Shown in pieces: positions 36,470-44,566 of a stretch of 64,000 bases of DNA. Source of the stretch: Protaetiibacter sp. SSC-01 (lineage in GTDB: Bacteria; Actinomycetota; Actinomycetes; Actinomycetales; Microbacteriaceae); assembly GCF_014483895.1 (NCBI RefSeq), contig NZ_CP059987.1, forward strand, positions 1,736,001 to 1,800,000. The letters are read 5' to 3'. Made by a program: the position numbers and the translations under genes. Every line of letters starts with the position of its first letter. Within the stretch, counting starts at the first letter, position 1. Below the pieces are notes generated by a model. That model ran no database searches and was not told where the DNA came from. It saw nothing but the letters and a program-made list of their open reading frames with translations.

Positions 36470-37566
36470 TGCGGGACTGCGGTGACGTAACGGCGCTGCT
36501 CGACCAGGGGACAGGTGAACACGTCACGCTCCCCCAGGCCGACACGGTTGATGTACCGCACGATGATCGCATAGGACGCCAGCAACCCGGTCTGCACATA
36601 CGGCACATCATGGCTCCGGCAGTACGCGGCGATGATGGGCGCTGCCTTGCGCAGGTGAGGACGCGGCATGGACGGGAACAGGTGATGCTCGATCTGATAG
36701 TTCAGCCCGCCCATCGCGGTGTCGAGCAGACGACCGCCGCGGACGTTCCGGCTCATCATCACCTGGCGGCGCAGGAAGTCGAAGCTCGCATCGCGCGGCA
36801 CGATCGGCATCCCCTTGTGGTTCGGGGCGAACGAGACGCCCATGTAGAACCCGAAGAGCCCGAGCTGGACAGCGAGGAACACGAATGCGATACCCGGCGA
36901 CAGCACGAGGAAGACGAGCACCGGGAACCCGACCAGCCGGATCAGGAGGAACCCGATCTCGACCCATCGCCTGCTCAACGGCCCGCGCGTGACCACCCGA
37001 CGCACCCCGGACGCATGCAGCGAGACACCTTCCAGGAGCAGGATCGGGAAGAAGAAGATCCCCTGATGCGAGCGCAACCACGACAGGACCCGCCCTCTCG
37101 GCGCGGCACGCTCCGGGGCCACGACGATCACCGGCAGCTCAATGTCCGGATCGGACCCCAGCTTGTTCGGGTTCGCGTGGTGGCGGGTGTGCTTGTGCTG
37201 CCACCACCCGTAGCTCATCCCCACCAGCAGGTCGCCGAGGACAAGGCTCACCCAATCGTTCCACTTGCCCGAGACGAAGATCTGCCGGTGCGCCGAATCA
37301 TGCCCGAGAAAGGCGATCTGCGTGAACACCACCGCCAGGAACACCGCCGTGAACAGCTGCCACCAGGTGTCACCGATCCACACGAACACCAGCAGACCAC
37401 CGGCGAGCACAAGCGGCAGACCGATCAGCTTCGACCAGTAATACCCATACCGGCGACGCAGCAACCCCTGATCCCGGATCGTCTTCGCCAGGGCCGTGAA
37501 CTCGCTCCCGGCCCGACCGCCGTGTCGATCTGCAGAGCGCGGTGTGGTCGAACGGATCCCATCCAT
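36466..37566 (-). CDS. Membrane fatty-acid desaturase
   Basis: The 366-residue di-iron desaturase has the three histidine boxes: FLGHDSAHRQIF, QHKHTRHHANPNKLGSD and NYQIEHHLFPSMPRPHL, with about four membrane segments between. QIEHH places it in the front-end-like group, although no cytochrome b5 domain is fused, so electrons come from a separate ferredoxin or flavodoxin. The regiospecificity is unknown. It overlaps the lipid kinase gene and follows the unknown gene at 37600-38139 by 33 bp. Confidence 0.9.
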   Translation of the reverse strand: MDGIRSTTPRSADRHGGRAGSEFTALAKTIRDQGLLRRRYGYYWSKLIGLPLVLAGGLLVFVWIGDTWWQLFTAVFLAVVFTQIAFLGHDSAHRQIFVSGKWNDWVSLVLGDLLVGMSYGWWQHKHTRHHANPNKLGSDPDIELPVIVVAPERAAPRGRVLSWLRSHQGIFFFPILLLEGVSLHASGVRRVVTRGPLSRRWVEIGFLLIRLVGFPVLVFLVLSPGIAFVFLAVQLGLFGFYMGVSFAPNHKGMPIVPRDASFDFLRRQVMMSRNVRGGRLLDTAMGGLNYQIEHHLFPSMPRPHLRKAAPIIAAYCRSHDVPYVQTGLLASYAIIVRYINRVGLGERDVFTCPLVEQRRYVTAVPQ

Positions 37567-37599
37567 GATGCGCCTCGCATCCTCGGGTCACGGACGTCA

Positions 37600-38139
37600 T
37601 CAACGCCCGTGACCACCCTCGTCAGTCCAGTCATCGATGCGGGCACGATCGTCGGTCGCCGCGGCACGCCGATCCCGCTCAGACACTCGTGTCCCGGAGG
37701 TGCGGAACGTTACTGATTCCGCGAGAGCCGCGACAGAGGCCGCTCTGTCATGCTCGCCCGCGGCCGCCTCGCGGAACCGGAGCGCCGCCGCATCCTGCCT
37801 GGCCCGGACACCCTCGCTGATCTCCGCGAGCCGGTCGGCGAGCACCCCACCGAGACCGTCGCGCAACTCCTCGAGATTCGTGTTCGCGATCTCCAAGCGA
37901 CGATCCGAGATCGTCACCTCTACGGTCGAGTACCCAGCCTTCGCAAGACGTTCCCGCGTCTCGCTCCCCAGGATCTCCGTGATCTCGTCCCGTTCGGGGC
38001 GGCGCGTGAACACCGCCTCCACCGTGTAACGATCCGGGGCCTCATCAGTCATCAGCGCCGCAGGCAACGAACCCACCAGCACCGATCCCAGGCCCAGCGT
38101 CGCGGTATCTGCACCGCTCGTTCGTGTCTGTGTCTCCAT
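37600..38139 (-). CDS. Unknown protein leading the island lipid operon
   Basis: I do not recognise this 179-residue protein. It is predicted mostly alpha/beta with YTVEAVFTRRPERDEITEILG, then a helical region (NLEELRDGLGGVLADRLAEI) and an acidic, Arg-rich end. It has no signal peptide or membrane segment. TAACGT lies exactly 6 nt before the ATG, giving a leaderless promoter that could drive this gene, the desaturase and the lipid kinase. A second in-frame ATG (MTDEAPD) 29 codons in is possible. Confidence 0.65.
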   Translation of the reverse strand: METQTRTSGADTATLGLGSVLVGSLPAALMTDEAPDRYTVEAVFTRRPERDEITEILGSETRERLAKAGYSTVEVTISDRRLEIANTNLEELRDGLGGVLADRLAEISEGVRARQDAAALRFREAAAGEHDRAASVAALAESVTFRTSGTRVSERDRRAAATDDRARIDDWTDEGGHGR

Positions 38140-38300
38140 AGCCCGACGTTACGCCCCCAACATGTACGCCTCACAGGTTCAACCAAACCCGCGCGCGCCG
38201 CAGAAACTGAACTGAGAAGCTGACATCGTCGGGGCGTGAGGAACGAATCGGTGACAACTGATCGTTAGTGCCGGGAGGCGCTGGCGGGGAGGATGTCATC

Positions 38301-38606
38301 ATGCCCGGTCCCTATCCGAAAGAGTTCCGCGAAGACGTCGTCGCGGTCGCTCGTAGCCGTGAGAGCGGCGTCACCATCAAACAGATCGCCACCGACTTCG
38401 GCATCAGCGAAGCAACGCTGCAGAATTGGCTCCGCCAAGCCGATATCGAAGACGGCAACCGTCCCGGTCGGACCGCCGCCGATGCCGCCGAGGCCCGGGA
38501 GTTGGAGAAGCGGATCCGCCTGCTCGAGCAGGAGAACGAGGTCCTTCGCCGTGCAGCGGCGTATCTGTCGAAGGCGAACCTGCGGCTCGGTGGCTCCCCA
38601 AAATGA
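38301..38606 (+). CDS. IS3-family transposase OrfA
   Basis: The 101-residue protein starts MPGPYPKEFREDVVAVARS with a helix-turn-helix (VTIKQIATDFGISEATLQNWL) and ends in the leucine-zipper region LEKRIRLLEQENEVLRRAA. This is a typical OrfA. Its stop overlaps the orfB start (ATGA), the usual place for programmed -1 frameshifting in IS3 elements. Confidence 0.88.
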   Translation: MPGPYPKEFREDVVAVARSRESGVTIKQIATDFGISEATLQNWLRQADIEDGNRPGRTAADAAEARELEKRIRLLEQENEVLRRAAAYLSKANLRLGGSPK

Positions 38607-38843
38607 CGTACCCGCTCGTATCTGAGCTCGCCGAATCGGGAATCCCCGTGACGGTGTCGTGCCGGGTCCTCAAGCTCGCAAGACAGCCCTACTACCGGTG
38701 GCGAAACGATCCCGTCAGGGACGCGGACATGCTCCGCGCGTATCGGATCAACGCGCTGCATGACGCGGGCAGGAGCTGCGGCTCGCGATCGTCCCATCGA
38801 GTTCGAAGCCAAGCTAGCCGAGCCGCTCACACTCGCGGCCTAA
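38603..38843 (+). pseudogene. IS3 transposase OrfB remnant with internal deletion
   Basis: The N-terminus MTYPLVSELAESGIPVTVS, then RQPYYRWR and INALHDAG, is normal OrfB. After about 38785 it jumps to a different frame that reads PIEFEAKLAEPLTLAA and stop, the C-terminal end of this family. The DDE integrase core is therefore missing. The clean joining of both ends suggests a single internal deletion. Confidence 0.78.
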
Positions 38844-38876
38844 ACCGAACCTGTCACCAGTTCGTTCCTCACGCCC

Positions 38877-38988
38877 TCAACGCGGCCTCGGCAGACTTAC
38901 CCCCATCGAGTTTGAGATGATCTACAAGACGCAGAAGCGGCCTGATCACCCCAAACCCCGACTGTCAACGAGACTCGGGGCAGACCCC
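38877..38988 (+). pseudogene. 3' end of a second IS3-family transposase
   Basis: The plus-strand frame reads GLGRLTPIEFEMIYKTQ, the end of an IS3-type OrfB, then runs through a terminal-repeat-like segment (CTGTCAACGAGACTCGGGGC). Everything upstream is lost, replaced by the element ending at 38876. It is a second, independent insertion relic. Confidence 0.55.
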
Positions 38989-39158
38989 ATGAAAGTCAAC
39001 AGACTGTTGATGCGCTGGTGGAATGTGGCGAAGACCGCAGCGAGCTCGGGCGGCTCAGAACCGTACAAATCGACAAAGGCGTCAGGCGCGCCGTCGTACT
39101 CAGACTGGAGTCGCCGTAGCAGCACATCACGGTCGGGTATGGCGGCAGAATCCCACAT
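38988..39158 (-). pseudogene. 5' fragment of an unknown gene cut by the IS3 relic
   Basis: About 57 codons remain (IPDRDVLLRRLQSEYDGAP, then FVDLYGSEPPELAAVF and FHQRINSLLTFM) before the reading frame enters the IS end at 38988. Composition is that of a real protein and is less GC-rich than the flanks. The family is not recognised and the start is uncertain. Confidence 0.45.
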
Positions 39159-39199
39159 CCGCCGGGTTCTGGACGGATCGGCGCGGAGGGAAGGTGAAA

Positions 39200-39230
39200 G
39201 CCCCGACAGGAATCTCAGTCCTATCGGGGC
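39200..39230 (-). terminator. Terminator now following tRNA-Pro (supplied by the island)
   Basis: On the minus strand a 12-bp stem (GCCCCGATAGGA with TCCTGTCGGGGC, one wobble) encloses a seven-base loop and is followed by TTTC. It directly abuts the right att repeat and mirrors the hairpin at 34408-34435, so each half-site carries its own terminator. Confidence 0.8.
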
Positions 39231-39236
39231 GTTCCG

Positions 39237-39310
<74 letters not shown>

Positions 39311-39483
39311 TGGCTTGTGCCGATGACCGGCACGGCTACCTACCTTACCGTGTCCGGAGGGTGCCGGATGCCGCATCCGCCTCCGCGCGCCACGCGCCGC
39401 ATCCGCCGCTCCCCCGCGTCGGCACCCGGGCGTATTCTCGATGCCGCGGAGGCCGGCCGCTCGTCACGAGAGGAGAGGCAGGC

Positions 39484-39828
39484 ATGGTCGTCAACGGCGA
39501 CCCGCAGGACGGGCTCGACGCCGCCACCCGGGCGCGCGCCGGCTACCGCGGAGAGTGGCATCCGATGCTCGCCGCGGTCGAGGGGCCCGTCGGCACGTGG
39601 ACGATGACGGCGCCCGACGGCGGGCGCTACGCGGTCATCCGGATGCTGCGGCTCGGCGACGAGACCGGGTACCGCGCCGTCACGTGGGCGGAGCGCTCGC
39701 CCGACCGGCAGCTCATCGGCTACTACCGCAGCCTTCGAGCGGCTGCGGCGGCCGCCCACCGGCGCTATCTCGCGGGCCACGGGCCGCGCGGGTTGCCTGC
39801 CGTCGGGCACGCCTCCGCGCGGCGCTAG
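39484..39828 (+). CDS. Unknown 114-residue protein
   Basis: The protein starts MVVNGDPQDGLDAATRARAG and has a beta-rich middle (GTWTMTAPDGGRYAVIRML, then YRAVTWAERSPDRQLIGYY) and an Ala/His/Arg tail. No family is recognised. I start at 39484, where AGAGGAGAGGCAGG precedes the ATG. It ends 9 bp before kynU, but kynU has its own -10 box. Confidence 0.6.
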   Translation: MVVNGDPQDGLDAATRARAGYRGEWHPMLAAVEGPVGTWTMTAPDGGRYAVIRMLRLGDETGYRAVTWAERSPDRQLIGYYRSLRAAAAAAHRRYLAGHGPRGLPAVGHASARR

Positions 39829-39837
39829 CCTCGGCTC

Positions 39838-41040
39838 ATGCCCTCCGATCGTGCCCGATCCCTCGACGCCACCGACCCGCTGCGGGCCTACCGCGGGCGC
39901 TTCGTGCCGAGCGAGGGGGTCGTCGCGTACCTCGACGGCAACTCCCTCGGGAGGCCGCTCACGGCATCCGTCGAGCGCCTCGACCGCTTCGCGCGGGAGG
40001 AGTGGGGCGGGCGCCTCATCCGCGGCTGGGACGAGGGCTGGCTCGACCTGCCGCTCATCCTCGGTGACGCCCTCGGCGAGCACGTGCTCGGCGCGGCGCC
40101 CGGCCAGGTCGCGGTCGCCGACTCGACGTCCGTGCTCATCTACAAGCTCGCCCGTGCCGCTCTCGACGCACGCCCGGGACGCGACGAGGTCATCGTCGAC
40201 CGCGGCAACTTCCCGAGCGACCGCTACCTCCTCGAGGGCATCGCCGCCGAGCGCGGGCTCACGCTGCGCTGGCTCGACCCCGACCCCGCGGGCGGCGTCA
40301 CGCCGGAGGCCGTCGCGGATGCCGTGAGCGAGCGCACGGCGCTCGGACTCTTCAGCTCGGTCGCCTACCGCTCGGGCCACCTCGCCGACATGCGCGGAAT
40401 CACCACCGTGCTGCACGACGCGGGCGCACTCGCCATGTGGGACCTGTGCCACAGCGCGGGCGTCGTGCCGACACCGCTCGACGCGTGGGGCGTCGACCTC
40501 GCGGTCGGGTGCGGGTACAAGTACCTGAACGGCGGCCCGGGCGCACCCGCGTTCCTGTACGTGCGGCGTGAGCTGCAGGGCGAGCTGCGGCAGCCCGTCC
40601 AGGGCTGGATGGGCTCGCACGCGCCCTTCGAGATGGGGCAGGGCTACCGGCCGGCCGACGGCATCCGCGGCTTTCTCACGGGCACTCCCCCGATCCTCGC
40701 GATGCAACCCCTCGTCGACATGGTCGCGCTCATCGCCGAGGCGGGCCTCGACGTCATCCGGGCCAAGTCGATCGCGCTCACTGAGTACGCGATCGAGCTC
40801 GTCGACGCCGAGCTGCCGGATGCGCGCCTCGCCTCCCCGAGCGACCCGGCGCAGCGAGGCGGTCACGTCACGATCGACCACCCGCGGTTCGCGGAGCTGC
40901 TGCCGCGTCTCTGGGCGGCGGGCGTCATCCCGGACTTCCGTCGGCCCGACGGGCTGCGGCTCGGCTGCTCGCCGCTCTCGACGTCGTTCGCCGAGGTCGA
41001 GGCGGGAGTGCACGCGATCCGCGAGGCCCTGGCGGCGTAG
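39838..41040 (+). CDS. kynU: Kynureninase-like class V aminotransferase-fold enzyme
   Basis: The 400-residue PLP enzyme has YLDGNSLGRPL near the N-terminus, the segment DLCHSAGVVP with the PLP-contact aspartate, and the lysine site in GCGYKYLNGGPGAPAFLYV. These match kynureninase, which cleaves kynurenine to anthranilate and alanine. No tryptophan dioxygenase or other kynurenine genes are adjacent. TAGCCT lies exactly 6 nt before the ATG, consistent with a leaderless mRNA. Confidence 0.88.
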   Translation: MPSDRARSLDATDPLRAYRGRFVPSEGVVAYLDGNSLGRPLTASVERLDRFAREEWGGRLIRGWDEGWLDLPLILGDALGEHVLGAAPGQVAVADSTSVLIYKLARAALDARPGRDEVIVDRGNFPSDRYLLEGIAAERGLTLRWLDPDPAGGVTPEAVADAVSERTALGLFSSVAYRSGHLADMRGITTVLHDAGALAMWDLCHSAGVVPTPLDAWGVDLAVGCGYKYLNGGPGAPAFLYVRRELQGELRQPVQGWMGSHAPFEMGQGYRPADGIRGFLTGTPPILAMQPLVDMVALIAEAGLDVIRAKSIALTEYAIELVDAELPDARLASPSDPAQRGGHVTIDHPRFAELLPRLWAAGVIPDFRRPDGLRLGCSPLSTSFAEVEAGVHAIREALAA

Positions 41041-41086
41041 CCCGGCGCGAAACCTCGTCGCCACACGGGCCGCGTAGCCTGAACGG

Positions 41087-41611
41087 ATGACCGACGCCAC
41101 CTCGTACCTCGACGCGCTCACGCGCGTGATCCCCGACTTCCCGGAGCCCGGCATCCGGTTCCGCGACCTCACGCCCGTGTTCGCCGACGGTGCCGCTCTC
41201 GCGGCCGTCGCGGATGCGCTCGTCGCGCCCTTCGAGGGTCGGTTCGACGTCATCGCGGGCGTCGAGGCGCGCGGCTTCGCGCTCGCCGCCGCCGCCGCGG
41301 CACGCTCCGGGCACGGGCTGCTGCTCGTGCGGAAGAAGGGCAAGCTGCCCGGCGAGACGCTCAGCGAGAGCTACGCGCTCGAGTACGGCGAGGCGACGCT
41401 CGAGGTGCACACCGACCAGCTGCCGGCGGGCACGCGCGTGCTGCTGGTCGACGACGTGCTCGCCACGGGTGGCACGCTCGGCGCGTCGCAGCGGCTCATC
41501 GAGCGCGCGGGGTGGGTGCTCGCGGGCACAGCCGTCGTGCTCGAGCTCGACGGCCTCGGCGGGCGCGAGAAGCTCGCACCGCGCGAGGTCGTCGCGCTCC
41601 AGCGCGCCTGA
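41087..41611 (+). CDS. apt: Adenine phosphoribosyltransferase
   Basis: The 174-residue purine-salvage enzyme makes AMP from adenine and PRPP. It has IPDFPEPGIRFRDLTPVFAD at the start, AGVEARGFALAAAAA, RKKGKLPGET, and the PRPP loop VLLVDDVLATGGTL. TAGCCT lies exactly 6 nt before the ATG. Confidence 0.93.
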   Translation: MTDATSYLDALTRVIPDFPEPGIRFRDLTPVFADGAALAAVADALVAPFEGRFDVIAGVEARGFALAAAAAARSGHGLLLVRKKGKLPGETLSESYALEYGEATLEVHTDQLPAGTRVLLVDDVLATGGTLGASQRLIERAGWVLAGTAVVLELDGLGGREKLAPREVVALQRA

Positions 41612-41631
41612 GCGTCCTCTGCGGCTCGGCG

Positions 41632-42072
41632 TCAGGACGGGGACGCGGCCAGCTCGTCGGGGTGGTTCGGCGTCCACGCGAACCAGCCGCCGTCGGACGG
41701 GACGACCGCCCAGTCACCGCACGCCCACACGTCGTCGGCCTTGAACACATCCGGGGCCCCCTCGACGGCGAACGCGGGAGCGGAGCGGCGCTCCACCTCG
41801 GCGCACAGCGACTCGTCGAGCTTGGAGTCGCTCGTCAGCAGGATCGTGACGACCTCGCCGTCGGTCTTCTCGCGGATGCGGATGTCGGCCGCGTCGTCGG
41901 GCACCCAGGGCGCCGAGCCCGCCCACTCGGTCGTGAGGTCGGCTGCGGACGCGAACTCGACGCTGCGCTCCTGATAGAGCACCTCGTCGACGATCGAGCA
42001 CCCGCTCAGCAGGACGGCCGCGGGGATGACGGCGGCGAGGGCGAAGGCTGCGGGGCGACGGTTCTTCATCAT
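41632..42072 (-). CDS. Small secreted lipoprotein
   Basis: The 146-residue protein has a signal peptide with lipobox LLSGC (Cys25) after a basic start (MMKNRRPAAFALAAV). The mature part, about 120 residues, contains two further cysteines (ESLCAEVERR and DVWACGDW) that could pair. No family is recognised. Start codons ATGATG follow GAGG. The ORF extends upstream only through repeat DNA. Confidence 0.75.
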   Translation of the reverse strand: MMKNRRPAAFALAAVIPAAVLLSGCSIVDEVLYQERSVEFASAADLTTEWAGSAPWVPDDAADIRIREKTDGEVVTILLTSDSKLDESLCAEVERRSAPAFAVEGAPDVFKADDVWACGDWAVVPSDGGWFAWTPNHPDELAASPS

Positions 42073-42185
42073 GCATCCAGCCTCGCGGGGGCGGGGTGTC
42101 GCGGGCGTCGGGCGGGCGTCGGAAGCGGGTCCGCCCAGAGGATGACGCGCCCCCGCTGCTCGCGCACCGCCCCGCCGCTCCCCCG

Positions 42186-42813
42186 CTGGTTGAGTAGCGC
42201 CGCGCCGTGCGCGCAGCGCTCGGCACGACGCGTATCGAAACCCTCGCACCGCGTATCAACAGCGGGCCATGGATGCAGTCCCTCCGCACGTGATGCGTCC
42301 CTCGGGTTTCGATACGCCGTGCGTCGCGCCCTCCGGGCACGGCGCGCGGCACTCAACCAGCGGTGAACCAGCGCGATTGCCTATCGAAACCCCGCGTCCG
42401 GCGACGTGCCCCCCTCCCGTTGGTTGAGTAGCGCCGCGCGCGAAGCGCACGACGCGTATCGAAACCCTCGCACCCGCGTATCAACAGCGGGTCACGGGAT
42501 GCGTTGCCTCCGCACGTCATCCGTCCCTCGGGTTTCGATACGCCGTGCGTCGCGCCTCCGGCGCGGCGCGCGGCACTCAACCAGCGGTGAACCAGCGCGA
42601 TTGCCTATCGAAACCCCGCGTCCGGAGACGTGCCCCCCCTCCCGTTGGTTGAGTAGCGCCGCGCGCGAAGCGCACGACGCGTATCGAAACCCTCGCACCC
42701 GCGTATCAACAGCGGGTCACGGGATGCGTTGCCTCCGCACGTCATCCGTCCCTCGGGTTTCGATACGCCGTGCGTCGCGCCCTATGGGCGCGGCGCGCGG
42801 CACTCAACCAGCG
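42186..42813. repeat. Three tandem units of head-to-head palindromic repeats
   Basis: TGGTTGAGTAGC begins at 42187, 42421 and 42646 (periods 234 and 225 bp). Each is followed about 35-45 bp later by a TATCGAAACC arm, then by an inverted copy (GGGTTTCGATACGCC to CACTCAACCAGCGG) ending near 42361, 42585 and 42812. The spacers (starting CTCGCACCCGCGTATCAAC and GTGAACCAGCGCGATTGCC) are almost identical between units. The result is six arms in three inverted pairs, like the BIMEs of enterobacteria. With 42073-42185 and 42814-42905, this intergenic stretch holds no gene. Confidence 0.88.
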
Positions 42814-42826
42814 GTGAGACGTGCGC

Positions 42827-42883
42827 GGCCGCGAAGCGGCCACGTCGGCGTAGCCGACCGAGTGCGGAGTCGGCGAAGCCGGC
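42827..42883. repeat. Row of three small GNA-triloop hairpins
   Basis: Three 15-nt hairpins follow each other: GGCCGC-GAA-GCGGCC (42827-42841), GTCGGC-GTA-GCCGAC (42844-42858) and GTCGGC-GAA-GCCGGC (42869-42883, one wobble). They lie 23 bp downstream of the permease stop on the minus strand and may terminate or protect that transcript. Confidence 0.6.
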
Positions 42884-42905
42884 CGCTGCTCGGCGTCAGC
42901 GCGGG

Positions 42906-43724
42906 TTACGTCAGCGACCCCGTCATCCCCATGCGCGCGAGCACCGCGTCCTCGATGACCTGCACGACGTTGTAGAGCACGAGGGTCACGAGGGTGATGA
43001 CGGCGACCGACGCCCACAAATCGTCAAAGCGCGCGGAGGCGGAGAACTTCTGGATCATCCCGCCGATGCCCGTTCCTGTCGACAGCCACTCGGCGAGCAG
43101 CGCACCCGTGACGGCGCCGGGCACAGAGACGCGCGCCGCGACGAAGAGCGACGGCAGGGCACCTGGGATGCTGACCTTCCGCAGCTGCGTGAGCCGCGAT
43201 CCGCCGTACACCGCGACGAGGTCGAGGCTCTCCCGGTTCGCCCGCGACAGCCCGAACATGACGGATGCGAGGGCCGGGAACAGCACGACGATCGACCCGA
43301 TGACCGCGACCGACGCGACCGTGCCGCGTCCCGTGAGCAGGATGATGACGGGCGCGATCGACACGAGCGGCACGGTGCGCAGCACGAGCGCGAGCGGCAT
43401 GACCCCCGCCTCGACGGCACGTGAGAGCGAGAAGAGCACGGCGAGCAGGATCGCGACCGCCATGCCCACGACCCAGCCGAGCGCGGCATCCTGAAGCGTC
43501 TGCGCGAGCAGCGGCGCGAGCGCCGCCCGATGGGCCTCAGCTGACTTCTCAACCGCCACGCCGGGGGCGTCGACGAAGAGGTGGTCCCACACGTCGAGCG
43601 GTCCCTTGGCGACGTAGGGCGAGATGCCCGTGAGGCTCACGACCGCCTGCCACAGCAGCAGCACGATCGCGAGCGTCAGGAGCGCGTTGAGGAGCGAGCG
43701 CCCGACGGTGCGTGCGACGATCAC
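42906..43724 (-). CDS. ABC importer permease, second subunit (SsuC/ThiX type)
   Basis: The 272-residue permease has six or so membrane segments. The EAA-type cytoplasmic loop lies in VAVYGGSRLTQLRKVSIPGALPSLF. The GTG start overlaps the first permease stop (GTGA), indicating coupling. The heterodimeric arrangement with an NMT1-like binding protein suggests uptake of a pyrimidine, sulfonate-like or other small heteroaromatic compound; the substrate is unresolved. Confidence 0.85.
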   Translation of the reverse strand: MIVARTVGRSLLNALLTLAIVLLLWQAVVSLTGISPYVAKGPLDVWDHLFVDAPGVAVEKSAEAHRAALAPLLAQTLQDAALGWVVGMAVAILLAVLFSLSRAVEAGVMPLALVLRTVPLVSIAPVIILLTGRGTVASVAVIGSIVVLFPALASVMFGLSRANRESLDLVAVYGGSRLTQLRKVSIPGALPSLFVAARVSVPGAVTGALLAEWLSTGTGIGGMIQKFSASARFDDLWASVAVITLVTLVLYNVVQVIEDAVLARMGMTGSLT

Positions 43725-44566
43725 GGCGCCGCCCTCCCCGCGACCCACGGCGTCACGAGCCGCGAGACGAGCCCCACGAGCGCGTAGCCGATGAGGGCGA
43801 CGACCGCGCACAGCAGGAATACGACCCACACGCGCGTCGAGTCGAGGTTGCCCTGCAGGCGGATGAGGGTGATGCCGACGCTGCGGTCGGTCGCGCCCAT
43901 GTACTCCCCCAGCACGGCGCCGAGGAAGGCGCTCGGCACGGCGATCTGCAGGGCGTTGAGGATGCTCGGGGCCGCCGCGATGAGGCGCACCTTGGTGAGC
44001 TGCGTCCACCGCCCGCCGCCGAAGACGCGCACGACATCGAGGCTCGCGCGATCGGCGGCGCGGAACCCCGCGAGCGCGCCCACGACGGTCGTGAAGAATA
44101 CCGCGAGCGCCGCGAGGAACACGGCGGTCGCCGACGGGTCTCCCGCGCGCTTCGCCCCGCCGAGCACGACGATCGCGATGCCGCCCACGGCGACGACGGG
44201 CAGGCAGTACGACACGACGGCGATCTGCGTCACGATGGGCTCGATGCGCGGCACGAGCAGCACGGTCGCGGCGAGCAGCAGCGCGATGCCGTTGCCCCAC
44301 GCGAAGCCCAGCAGCGCCTCGGTGATGGTCACGCGGAACACGTCCCAGTACGCGACCGGCCCGTCGGCCACGAGCTGCGAGAGCACCGCGTACGGGCTCG
44401 GCACGGGTGTGAAGTCGGTGCCGGCGGGCGGTGTGAATACAGTCGCCGAGAACAGCCACCACACCGCGACGAGCGCGACCGCGCCCACGACCCCCGCGAG
44501 CCAGCGCGGCATCCCGCGACGCCGTGAGCCGGATGCTGCGGCCACGTCACGCCTCCGCTTCGGCAC
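43721..44566 (-). CDS. ABC importer permease, first subunit
   Basis: The 281-residue membrane protein has a basic N-terminus and about six membrane segments. Its EAA loop is [26 protein letters not shown]. It is paralogous to the next permease and probably pairs with it. Its start lies 20 bp inside the ATPase gene. Confidence 0.85.
   Translation of the reverse strand: MPKRRRDVAAASGSRRRGMPRWLAGVVGAVALVAVWWLFSATVFTPPAGTDFTPVPSPYAVLSQLVADGPVAYWDVFRVTITEALLGFAWGNGIALLLAATVLLVPRIEPIVTQIAVVSYCLPVVAVGGIAIVVLGGAKRAGDPSATAVFLAALAVFFTTVVGALAGFRAADRASLDVVRVFGGGRWTQLTKVRLIAAAPSILNALQIAVPSAFLGAVLGEYMGATDRSVGITLIRLQGNLDSTRVWVVFLLCAVVALIGYALVGLVSRLVTPWVAGRAAP

Larger units (their letters stand above)
38232..38876 (+). 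mobile_element. Internally deleted IS3-family element with both ends
   Basis: Terminal inverted repeats begin GGGCGTGAGGAACGAA at 38232 and end with its complement at 38876. Inside are a complete orfA and an orfB reduced to its first 60 or so codons joined to the last 18. At about 0.65 kb the element is half the usual IS3 size and could move only with transposase supplied in trans. No target duplication is visible (TCG on the left, TCA on the right). Confidence 0.8.

Noticed and set aside
42170-42820. CRISPR array
   Set aside because: The repeats are palindromic, 225-234 bp apart and in inverted pairs, with conserved rather than unique spacers; there are no cas genes.
42353-42975. Several ORFs within the 42-kb repeat cluster
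   Set aside because: They only translate the palindromic arms (repeated RGFRYA- or GSVST-like peptides) and have no ribosome-binding sites.
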